This document shows positions 1 through 8,018 of a stretch of 64,000 nt of DNA, piece by piece (the first letter of the stretch is position 1; each line of letters starts with the position of its first letter). Location of the stretch: contig JBFNJI010000038.1 in NCBI GenBank assembly GCA_040793985.1, positions 1 to 64,000 of the forward strand. Reading direction: 5' to 3'. A model generated the notes under the pieces. It did not search any database. It worked only from the letters and a program-made list of their open reading frames with translations, and was not told the DNA's origin. The translations under genes were made by a program, and so were the position numbers. The DNA comes from Thiodiazotropha sp040793985 (GTDB taxonomy: Bacteria; Pseudomonadota; Gammaproteobacteria; Chromatiales; Chromatiaceae).

Positions 1-445
1 AAGCGGCCTCCCTATAAACTTTGATTGTTATATGCCCTGTCCCTGCAACTAAGCATCCATCCGGCATGTTATAAGGATCTGGAGGGTAAGCAATATCATA
101 ATGTTCCACATCATCGGTTTTATGTGCTCTTGGACTTGGTCCGGTAGACCAGTTTGATATTCCCCACCATCTGATTACAGGCTCTGTATCACTAGTAGAG
201 ATTTCCCCGCAATATGGTGGATTAGAAATAGCGTTAAACACCTCATTTGACGGTTCGAATGATCTCCAAATTGAACCTGTTACAGATGCTCTATCCCATG
301 TGCCTATCATGTGATAGGGATAACACTTAATTGCCCCCTCTGCTTCCGTAAAACCAGATTGTATACACTTAACAGCGTGGCTTGGCGAGATTATGAACAT
401 ACAAAGTCCAAAGAGGACGCAATTAATTGTCCACTTTCTGACCAT
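1..445 (-). CDS. Secreted protein of unknown function, truncated by the window edge
   Basis: An open frame of 148 codons starts at the ATG at 443-445 (complement) and runs off the left edge without a stop. The first 24 residues form a clear Sec signal peptide: MVRK, a hydrophobic core (VLFGLCMFII) and a likely cleavage site after SPSHA. The visible mature part is rich in Trp, Pro and Tyr and contains several Cys (KCIQSG, KCYPYH, PYCGE, GCLVAG), which fits a disulfide-bonded periplasmic or extracellular protein. I do not recognise the family. Codon usage is AT-rich (many AAT, TAT, CCA, TCT), unlike the GC-rich genes from 1.1 kb onward, which suggests horizontally acquired DNA. A weak AGGG lies upstream of the ATG. 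Confidence 0.7.
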   Translation of the reverse strand, partial: MVRKWTINCVLFGLCMFIISPSHAVKCIQSGFTEAEGAIKCYPYHMIGTWDRASVTGSIWRSFEPSNEVFNAISNPPYCGEISTSDTEPVIRWWGISNWSTGPSPRAHKTDDVEHYDIAYPPDPYNMPDGCLVAGTGHITIKVYREAA

Positions 446-1060
446 ATCAACCCTGCTCACATCATTGAGGTAGATTTTGCTTGATTGCAATTTTCTATGC
501 AGTGAAATACTCATATGGAAAATCCTTTATGTTCCATTGTCTATTCCGAAATACACTATCCATCGCGCCAGGCCATTAATGTCTGAGGCTGTATAGTATT
601 GAAAGAATGGAGAGAGACTTCCTAGCTGTCATTAGCGATCAATCCTTTTATTTTGTGATTTTATGAAGCTCAGACAAAGCCTAAACCAATTTATTTTTTC
701 TAAGCATTGTTTAGTGGGTTCTTTTTAGAGATTTATTGACTTAAATCAAGGTTTCGAAATAGCGACATGATTTTCTGCCGGGTATTACCAATAGGTTAAC
801 CAATATAGAATCAAACAAAATCCCTCTTTAAGGTACTGTATTCACAGTACAAATCTTTATAAAGAGGTATCTATCGCCATCCTATACACCGCCAATCAAT
901 TCACCTAGACTAAATAGGTAAGATCCCTGCTGACGGCGATGGAGTAGCCTCTGATGAATCAGAGTTCTGCTGCACCAAGATACCGGCGGGAATTATCCAT
1001 TACATACCATAAGTTAGTTACTTTACTAAGCGACTGGATGAAATGTTCGGGCTAGGGTGG
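446..1060. other. AT-rich intergenic region without a recognisable gene
   Basis: About 600 bases between the secreted-protein gene and the sat terminator. I see no convincing coding frame. It holds a large two-part hairpin (823-867) and a 7-bp stem-loop (CTCTGAT, GA, ATCAGAG) at about 949-964 embedded in a GC-richer patch at 925-990. The segment up to about 900 is AT-rich like the partial gene on its left, in contrast to the core genes on the right. Confidence 0.6.
823..867. repeat. Two-tier inverted repeat (hairpin)
   Basis: CCTCTTTA (823-830) is perfectly complementary to TAAAGAGG (860-867), and a second perfect stem GTACTGT (833-839) / ACAGTAC (844-850) lies inside it. The result is a long stem with one asymmetric bulge. 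No T-tract follows, so it is not an ordinary terminator. It could be an operator, a processed RNA element or the end of a small mobile element. Confidence 0.55.
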
Positions 1061-1090
1061 AAAAAATAAACCCCGGTAGAAGTACCGGGG
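1061..1090 (-). terminator. Rho-independent terminator of sat
   Basis: CCCCGGTA (1071-1078), loop, TACCGGGG (1083-1090) is a perfect 8-bp stem. Read on the minus strand it is followed by TTTATTTTTT. It lies about 55 bp after the sat stop codon. Confidence 0.9.
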
Positions 1091-1145
1091 TCTATCATCA
1101 ACCATCACGCCCGTCGCAGAGACGGGCATATCGACAGCAGGAGTG

Positions 1146-2333
1146 CTACCTAATCGACTGGTAGTAATCGATCAGAATCTGCGCCACCTCGGGGCGGGAG
1201 AATTCCTTGGGCGGTGCTATGCCCTGCCCCAGCATCTCGCGTACCTTGGTGCCGGAGAGGAGTACGAAGTCCTCTTTTTCGTGGTCGGGGGCCTCGGACA
1301 TCATCACCACCTTGTCCAGCTTTTTCGACCAGGCGGTATGGTCGGCCTTGAAGATCTGGATCTCCAGTGCGCCGGCTGGTACCTCTTCGTCGAAGATGGT
1401 CTGGGCGTCGAAGGCGCCGTAGTAGTCGCCGACACCCGCGTGATCACGGCCGATGATGAAGTGGGTGGCGCCCATGTTCTGGCGAAAATAGGCATGCAGC
1501 ACGCCCTCGCGGGGACCGGCATAGAGCATATCGAAGCCGTAGCCTGTAACCATGGCGCTGTTGGGTGGAAAGTAGAGTTCCACCATCTTGCGGATCGCCG
1601 CATCGCGTACCGGTGCAGGGATATCACCGGGTTTCAGTTTACCCAGCAGCATGTGAATCACCAGGCCGTCACAACCGAGTCGATCCATCGCCATGTGGCA
1701 GAGTTCTTCATGGGCCAGGTGCATCGGGTTGCGGGTCTGGAAGGCGACGATCTTGCTCCAGCCGCGTTCCTTGATCTCGTTGCGTATCTCCACCGCGGTA
1801 CGGAAGGTATCGGGAAAGTCGGCTTGGAAATAGGAGAAGTTCAACACCTGAATGGGTCCGGAAATGGCGATCCGCCCCTGGCTGTTGAACGCAGCCACAC
1901 CCGGATGCTCATTGTCGTCGGTGCGATAGACCTTGTCGGTCATTCTCGCCATCTGCTCGTCGCTGACCTCTTCGATGTTATCTATATCCATGATGGCGAG
2001 CACCGGATTTCCCTCGACGTTGGGATCCCTCAGCGCAATGCGTTTGGCATCACCGATCTCGTCGGTGCTCTTGAGCAGGCAGAGCACGGGCACCGGGAAA
2101 AAGCTGCCGTCGGTCAGGGTCATCTTTTCCGCAGCACCCATGGCATCGGCAACTGACATGTAACCGGTCAATGGGTTGAAATATCCCGCCCCCATCATTA
2201 CCGCGTTGCCCGCGGCCTGAGAGCTGATCACTACCGAGGGCAGGGATTCAGCCTCATGTGACAGCTTGTGGTGGGTTTCGGGATCGTAGACAAACAAAGG
2301 TTGTAGTTCTGAGGAACCGACTGGGTTGATCAT
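1146..2333 (-). CDS. sat: Sulfate adenylyltransferase (ATP sulfurylase, homotetrameric type)
   Basis: Sat interconverts ATP plus sulfate and APS plus pyrophosphate; in sulfur oxidisers it runs from APS toward sulfate and yields ATP. The 395-residue protein has the family's nucleotide-binding motif QTRNPMHLAHE (residues 199-209), related to QxRNPxHxxHE, and GRDHAGVG (295-302). Its length fits the prokaryotic Sat without the APS-kinase-like domain. I chose the ATG at 2331-2333 because GGAG lies about 10 bases upstream; the frame is open 20 codons further upstream (RSIRLSDQRRRR), but that part has no ribosome site and is outside the family alignment. The gene is monocistronic, with its own terminator at 1061-1090. 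Other sulfur-oxidation genes (apr, dsr) are not in the window, so the direction of the reaction is inferred from context. Confidence 0.95.
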   Translation of the reverse strand: MINPVGSSELQPLFVYDPETHHKLSHEAESLPSVVISSQAAGNAVMMGAGYFNPLTGYMSVADAMGAAEKMTLTDGSFFPVPVLCLLKSTDEIGDAKRIALRDPNVEGNPVLAIMDIDNIEEVSDEQMARMTDKVYRTDDNEHPGVAAFNSQGRIAISGPIQVLNFSYFQADFPDTFRTAVEIRNEIKERGWSKIVAFQTRNPMHLAHEELCHMAMDRLGCDGLVIHMLLGKLKPGDIPAPVRDAAIRKMVELYFPPNSAMVTGYGFDMLYAGPREGVLHAYFRQNMGATHFIIGRDHAGVGDYYGAFDAQTIFDEEVPAGALEIQIFKADHTAWSKKLDKVVMMSEAPDHEKEDFVLLSGTKVREMLGQGIAPPKEFSRPEVAQILIDYYQSIR

Positions 2334-2632
2334 GACGTTTCGTCTCCTTCGTTGATCGCTTAATCTAATTGACCGGCCCAGCCAAACTACCAAGCCTGCC
2401 CTAAGCCTTCACAAATGAGTCAGCTATACATCCACCCGGGCACACACCTTAGGCGGAATATTTTAAAACACTTATAACTGACTGTTATTATTTATAAATA
2501 TTGAGATACTTAATGAAAAATCTAACTCAAACAGGCAATACACTACCACAACGAGGAGTTATCCAACCCCAGTAATTTTTTATGTGCTCAGCAAAATATC
2601 TGCTCCATCTCATCCACTGTTCCCCCTGAGCC
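2334..2632. other. Intergenic region upstream of sat, downstream of recD
   Basis: About 300 bases carrying the sat leader on the minus strand. The stretch 2460-2530 is strongly AT-rich and is the likely promoter area, but I cannot pick a convincing -35/-10 pair. No terminator hairpin is obvious after recD. Confidence 0.4.
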
Positions 2633-4462
2633 TTACCCCGTGATGTCTGCAAGGAGGTCGGCAAGACCGCTGCTGCGTCGCATGGGGTGAGAAATGGCGG
2701 CATCGAAGATGGCGTCATCACCGATCAGGGTGAAGCGTTTTCTCGATCGGGTGATGGCGGTATAGATCAACTCACGGCAGAGGATCGGGCTCCTCTGATC
2801 CGGGAGCTGCAGCACAACCTCCTGGAACTCGGAACCCTGACTCTTGTGTACCGTCACTGCATAGACCGTTTCACAGTAGGGCAGCCTCGAAGGTGAGATC
2901 CAACGAATCTCATCCCCTCCGCCTTGGAAGGCCACAGCCAATTCACCCTTGAGTTGCGGATGGGGGAGCACGATACCGGTCTCTCCGTTATAGAGATTGA
3001 GTTGATAGTCATTGCGCGACACCATCAGCGGACGTCCGGGATACCACTCGCTCTGCTCATTGATCTCACCCTGCCGCATCAATTCCCGGGTGATGGCTGC
3101 GTTCATTGCATGGACACCCCTAGGCCCCTCGCGAAGCACACAGAGCAGACGAAATTCATAAAGCAGGGTAAACAGAGTGGCCGCAGGGGCCCCTTCCCTG
3201 ACCGCTAGAAACAAGCCGGCAAAGCGACTTGCAACCCGTTTTGCCAGGTGCTCAGCGGAATCCAGCCTGTCCAGATCCCCGCCGTTGCTGAGCAGCCGAC
3301 GCGCCTCGTGGCAATCGCCCCGGTTGACAGCCTTGGCCAGCTGCCCAAGCGGACTCTGCTGATCGAAACGGTAGCTATGTTTCAGTTCGACGACACTATT
3401 CCTCAACAGACTGCTGGAACCCTCACCCGCAGCCACCGCCTGCTGAGTGATCTCACTCAGATGACGGGCAAACCCGACATCTGGTCCATGACAGCCTATA
3501 CAGAGATCCCCCACCACCGAGCCTGCCTCAACCGATGCAAGCTGATCGCGATCTCCCAGCAACACCAGGCGGGCGGTGGGCAGCAAGGCATCCAGGAGCT
3601 TGGCCATCAAGGCCAGATCAACCATCGACGCCTCATCCACTACCACCAGGTCGAGCAACAGGGGGTTGTCACGATGATGGCGAAAACCTGTACCCGAACG
3701 GTTCATGCCGAGCAGGCGATGCAGGGTCGATGCCTGCTCCGGTATCGACGCCAGCAGTTCGGTGGAGAGGGAAATGGATGACTTGGCCTGCTGGATCGCC
3801 TGTTGCAGGCGCGCGGCTGCCATGCCCGTGGGTGCCGCCAAGGCAATCCGCAGCGCCTCTCCCCCGTCCTGCTGGCGCAATGACGCCAGGAGGCGAAGCA
3901 CGGTTGTGGTCTTACCCGTCCCCGGCCCCCCGGAGATTATTGTGAACGGCCTCAGGAGAGCCGTGGCAACGGCAAGCTTCTGCCAATCGACCTTAGTATT
4001 CCGATCCACCGGGAACAGCTTTGTCAATGCATGCTTCGCCGCTTCGGGGTCGACCGGCAGGTCCCTGCCATTCGCCCGTTGCAGGAGCGCGCTCCCCAGA
4101 CGCTGCTCATATGCCCAGTAGCGATGCAGGTAGAGCCTGTTCCGCTTATCCAGAATCAGGGGTTGCCAGTCGCCCGGAGCACCGATAATCCCGCTCGCCT
4201 GCAGGGCGTCGCACCAATCCCGCAGCTCGGGGGCCCGGACCCGGATATCCTCTTCATCGAAGAGCACCTGCCCCGCAAGCGCGTCTAGAGCAATGCAGAC
4301 ATGACCTTCACTGGTGGCCCGGGTGGTGAGTGCGATCGCCAGGGCGAGAGACGGAGAAGCCGCCTGCGCCTCCGTCAACAGATACTCGGCAAAATGCAGA
4401 TCGAGATCGTTGATCAGGCCCAGCCGATGAAGCGGACGCAGCAGACGATCAGGACCGGCCAT
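2633..4462 (-). CDS. recD: Exodeoxyribonuclease V alpha subunit RecD
   Basis: RecD is the 5'-3' helicase subunit of RecBCD, which processes double-strand ends for recombination. The 609-residue protein has Walker A GGPGTGKTT (residues 178-186), Walker B-like VVDEASMVD, and the C-terminal superfamily 1 motif VTVHKSQGSEF followed by YTAITRSRKRF. Length matches the RecD family. The ATG at 4462 overlaps the end of recB by 14 bp and has GAGG about 9 bases upstream, inside recB, so translation is probably coupled. It is the last gene of the recC-recB-recD unit. Confidence 0.96.
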   Translation of the reverse strand: MAGPDRLLRPLHRLGLINDLDLHFAEYLLTEAQAASPSLALAIALTTRATSEGHVCIALDALAGQVLFDEEDIRVRAPELRDWCDALQASGIIGAPGDWQPLILDKRNRLYLHRYWAYEQRLGSALLQRANGRDLPVDPEAAKHALTKLFPVDRNTKVDWQKLAVATALLRPFTIISGGPGTGKTTTVLRLLASLRQQDGGEALRIALAAPTGMAAARLQQAIQQAKSSISLSTELLASIPEQASTLHRLLGMNRSGTGFRHHRDNPLLLDLVVVDEASMVDLALMAKLLDALLPTARLVLLGDRDQLASVEAGSVVGDLCIGCHGPDVGFARHLSEITQQAVAAGEGSSSLLRNSVVELKHSYRFDQQSPLGQLAKAVNRGDCHEARRLLSNGGDLDRLDSAEHLAKRVASRFAGLFLAVREGAPAATLFTLLYEFRLLCVLREGPRGVHAMNAAITRELMRQGEINEQSEWYPGRPLMVSRNDYQLNLYNGETGIVLPHPQLKGELAVAFQGGGDEIRWISPSRLPYCETVYAVTVHKSQGSEFQEVVLQLPDQRSPILCRELIYTAITRSRKRFTLIGDDAIFDAAISHPMRRSSGLADLLADITG

Positions 4463-7400
4463 TGCTGCCTACCTCTATCAAGCTGTCAAGGGCCTGGATG
4501 AAGGCCTCGGAGGGTCGCTCCGCGACCACACCCAGGCGAGTGCCGCTCTGGGGCCGCATGCCCCGCAGAAACAGGTAGTAGACACCGCCGAAATGGCGCT
4601 CATAGGCGTAGTCGGGCAGGCGCAATTTTAGATAACGATGCAGTGCCAGCGTGTAGAGCAGGTACTGCAGGGGATAGTGGTGCTCCACCATCGCCGCCTG
4701 CATTGCCTGCGGATGGTAGTCGGCATAGCGGTTGCCCAGCCAGTTCGATTTGTAGTCGGCGAGATAGAAACAGCCATCCACCTCGAAGACAAGATCGATG
4801 AAGCCCTTTACGTAGCCGTCCACAACGCCCGCATGGAGATTTGCCAGGCCGTCGAGCAGCAGCCCGGTGCCGGCAAAACGGTGCTCCCCGGCAAGCCCCA
4901 GGATCGCCGTTGTCTGTAGCGAACGGGCCGGAAAATAGAACTCCATCTCATTCAGCCGATGTTCGTTGGCGATCCTGTTCAGGGTCAATCCCGCGGCATT
5001 GATCGGTGTTTCAACCACCTCTCTCATCCACTGCACGACCAACGCACTCCATCGGCTATCAATGGCATGCATTTGAAGCTTGCGTTCCACCAGGGCCTCG
5101 ATCCCCCGATCATCGCTGCGTGTGAAATCGAGTTCCTCGAGGATCCCATGCAGGCAGCTACCGGATCGGGAGCCGCGAGGAAAACCCTGGACACTGAAAT
5201 CCTCCTGCTGATCCAGCATCGGTTGGCGGCCGACTGTTGGTGCATCGTAGTCCGGCCTCTCTTCGTCTCGCCCCGCCACCAGCGAAGAGAAACTGGCGAC
5301 ACTTCTGACCGTGGAGATGACGGCAGAGAATCGTCTTGGCGGCAACAGCTCGGGGGGCAGGGGCAAGGCAAGTTGCGCCACCTCCCTGTGCGCTGGCAAA
5401 GGGTTGATCGCGATAGCACCATCTGCGGATCTCGCCAACGTCTGCAGCCGCTCAGCCTGCTGCCCGTGATCCATGTGCTTGACCCGTTCCCGCCAGGACG
5501 CCAGGTCCTGGGGGGAATCGGCTTCGCCGCTATGGTGCAACAGCCAACCGAGGGCCGATTGCCTGCTCTGTTTCATCCACCCCCAGGGCAGATAGCAGCG
5601 GTAGCGGGGGCGGGTCAGGGCCACATAGAGCAGACGCAGACTCTCGGCGAATCGCTCCTCGCGATAGTACTCCTGATGTTCATAAAACCGTTCCGATCCG
5701 AGATCGAGCACCGCCGCATAGTCATCATCGGGATCGTGGAACAGAAATGGCCGGTCATCGGTCTTGGCTTCGCCCTCGTCCCACAGATAGGGGCAGAAGA
5801 CGACGCCATATTCCAATCCCTTGCTGTGGTGCAGGGTATCGATCTTGACCAGTTCGCCATCACTCTCCAAACGCAGCAGCCGCTCATCGTCCTGGGATGT
5901 GGATTGACACTGACGAACAAACCATTTCAACAACCCCTCCATCCCGGGATGAAACCCGGCATCGTGTTGATGCAGCAGTTCCAGGAGGTGATAGAAGTTG
6001 GTCAGCCTGCGCTCACCGTCCCTGTACTCGAGCAGCCGGTTCTCTATACCCGTTTCCATCGCCAACGCCCTGATCATGGCAATGAAGCCGTTGTTCCGCC
6101 AGCTGCGATGGTATTCGAAAAAGCGCTTGAAAAGCCTGTTTTGCGCCTCATCGTCACGGTTCAGTTCATCGATGGCAGCGCCATCCCAACCCAGCATCGG
6201 CGTCGCCATTGCCGCACGTACCAGTGAACCCCGGTGGGGCTCCAGCAGGGCCAGCAACAGGCGCTGCAACTGTTCCGCCTCCCGGGTCCAGAAGACACTC
6301 TGCTGACTGCTGTGTACCGAGGCAATACCACGCACGCTCAAGGCATGGGCAATTCGGGATGCCTGTTCATGGGTGCGTACGAGGACGGCGATATCGCTGC
6401 CGCAGAGCGGCCTCGTTCCGATAAGCGCCTGCTTGTTCGAGGCCAGTCTCAGGAGATGGGCTATCTCGCCGGCAGTGGCATCGGCAACGCCCTGGCGTAG
6501 ACTCTCCACCCCCTCCTGATCGTCGGGCGCAAGTTGCCAAATCTGCAACGGCGCGGCGGATTCAACATCGAGATGGAAGGGAGCCATCTCCCGCTCTGCG
6601 GCGGCTACCGGATCGAAGCCGATGCGTGGCTCGAAGAAGGGCCGATGGGCCGCTCCGAACAGGGCATTGACGGCCCGCACCAGCCCGGGCGTCGAACGCC
6701 AGTTGATATCGAGACTGTGATGCATGGCGCCTGTCTCCTCCCGGGCGCGGAGATAGGCGTAGAGATCGGCGCCGCGAAAACTGTAGATCGCCTGCTTCGG
6801 ATCTCCGACAAGGAACACCGGCTGCTGGCTGTCACGGTATATCTCGCTCAGTATCCCGTATTGGACCGGATCGGTATCCTGAAACTCATCCACCAGCGCC
6901 GCGGGATAACGTTTTCGCAACAGTCCGGCGAGGTGGCCGTTGCGCTCCCCCTGCAAGGCAGAGTGGAGCTGCAGCAGGAGGTCGTCATAGGACCACTCTC
7001 CCGCCTCGACCTGGCGTTTCGGCAGCTCTTCGAGAAGATAGTCATAAAAGGATTTTTGCAGCGCTACCGCCGCCCTGTCGAAACGGTTCGCGCAGTCATC
7101 GACAGTATTCAGGTAGCGGGAGAAGCGGGAAAAGAAGGGGTGTTGAGGGGCTTCCTTGCCGGCCTTTACCGCACCCTCGATGGATGCCGTGGTAAACCGG
7201 TCGGCCTTGTCGAAGGGCCTCTCGTAGGGGGTTGCCTGCAGCCAGCGATCCATTTTCTCAGCCCAGCTCTCGACCCAGGCCTGGCGGTAGAGGTTGCCCC
7301 GCATCACCTGTTTATTGCTGAGCAGGGCGAGGATGTTGTCACGCTCCTTTTCCCACAGCGTCCTGACTTCAGACTGGCATTCAATCGCCTGCTGCTCCAG

Positions 7401-8018
7401 CTGCGCCATTTGTGCCGGCCAAGCAAAGGCTCTGAGCTTCAGGTAGGGCTTGCCCAGGGCAGGTCGCATGCGCTGCAGCAACGCCTCGGGGCTATCAATC
7501 CAGAGGCGAAGGGCCTGCAGAAAGCGATCGGGCAGATTGTTGATTTCGCGCCGCCAGAAGTCGTCCGCAATCTGCAGCAGGCGCTCGGACTGATCGGGAA
7601 CAAGGGTGGTGTTAAATCCCTGACCCGTCTCGAACGCCTGTTCGCTCAGCACCCGCTGGCAAAAGCCATGAATGGTGAAGATCGCCGCCCTGTCGAAACT
7701 GGCGATGGCCAGATCGATGCTATGGCGCGCCTGCTCGCTATCCGCCATCTTGTCATGAATCGTGCGCAACAGGGGATCATCGCTCCCGGCCCCGGCAAAA
7801 AGGGACCTGGCCTCGAGCAGGCGCTGTCGAATCCGCGTCTTCAGTTCAGCTGTCGCCGCCTTGGTATAGGTCACCACCAGGATCTGATCCGGCGCATACC
7901 CCTGCTCCAAGAGCAACCGCAGATAGAGGCCGGTCAAGGTATGGGTCTTACCGGTTCCGGCACTCGCCTCCACCAGGTTGAACCCCTTCAAGGCTACCGC
8001 GTCGATCTGCATACTCAT
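4449..8018 (-). CDS. recB: Exodeoxyribonuclease V beta subunit RecB
   Basis: RecB is the 3'-5' helicase and nuclease subunit of RecBCD. The 1189-residue protein starts with a UvrD-type Walker A (ASAGTGKTHT, from residue 18), has VDEFQDTDPVQY (motif II) and ALTRPRYRCYL late in the helicase part. The C-terminal nuclease domain shows GFIDLVFEVDG and LADYKSNWLG, which contain the catalytic Asp and DYK. I chose the ATG at 8016-8018, which overlaps the recC stop (ATGA arrangement) and has GGAG nine bases upstream; a GTG nine bases earlier is less likely. It lies between recC and recD, overlapping both. Confidence 0.96.
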   Translation of the reverse strand: MSMQIDAVALKGFNLVEASAGTGKTHTLTGLYLRLLLEQGYAPDQILVVTYTKAATAELKTRIRQRLLEARSLFAGAGSDDPLLRTIHDKMADSEQARHSIDLAIASFDRAAIFTIHGFCQRVLSEQAFETGQGFNTTLVPDQSERLLQIADDFWRREINNLPDRFLQALRLWIDSPEALLQRMRPALGKPYLKLRAFAWPAQMAQLEQQAIECQSEVRTLWEKERDNILALLSNKQVMRGNLYRQAWVESWAEKMDRWLQATPYERPFDKADRFTTASIEGAVKAGKEAPQHPFFSRFSRYLNTVDDCANRFDRAAVALQKSFYDYLLEELPKRQVEAGEWSYDDLLLQLHSALQGERNGHLAGLLRKRYPAALVDEFQDTDPVQYGILSEIYRDSQQPVFLVGDPKQAIYSFRGADLYAYLRAREETGAMHHSLDINWRSTPGLVRAVNALFGAAHRPFFEPRIGFDPVAAAEREMAPFHLDVESAAPLQIWQLAPDDQEGVESLRQGVADATAGEIAHLLRLASNKQALIGTRPLCGSDIAVLVRTHEQASRIAHALSVRGIASVHSSQQSVFWTREAEQLQRLLLALLEPHRGSLVRAAMATPMLGWDGAAIDELNRDDEAQNRLFKRFFEYHRSWRNNGFIAMIRALAMETGIENRLLEYRDGERRLTNFYHLLELLHQHDAGFHPGMEGLLKWFVRQCQSTSQDDERLLRLESDGELVKIDTLHHSKGLEYGVVFCPYLWDEGEAKTDDRPFLFHDPDDDYAAVLDLGSERFYEHQEYYREERFAESLRLLYVALTRPRYRCYLPWGWMKQSRQSALGWLLHHSGEADSPQDLASWRERVKHMDHGQQAERLQTLARSADGAIAINPLPAHREVAQLALPLPPELLPPRRFSAVISTVRSVASFSSLVAGRDEERPDYDAPTVGRQPMLDQQEDFSVQGFPRGSRSGSCLHGILEELDFTRSDDRGIEALVERKLQMHAIDSRWSALVVQWMREVVETPINAAGLTLNRIANEHRLNEMEFYFPARSLQTTAILGLAGEHRFAGTGLLLDGLANLHAGVVDGYVKGFIDLVFEVDGCFYLADYKSNWLGNRYADYHPQAMQAAMVEHHYPLQYLLYTLALHRYLKLRLPDYAYERHFGGVYYLFLRGMRPQSGTRLGVVAERPSEAFIQALDSLIEVGSNGRS

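Noticed and set aside
833..850. LexA-box-like TACTGT...ACAGTA
   Set aside because: The half sites are separated by 4 bases instead of the 8 required by the LexA consensus.
1143..2156. Long open frame on the plus strand opposite sat
   Set aside because: It is antisense to the well-supported sat gene and its translation is His/Gly-rich without family features.
2527..2721. Short frame overlapping the recD end
   Set aside because: Overlaps the recD coding region in another frame; no ribosome site or recognisable domain.
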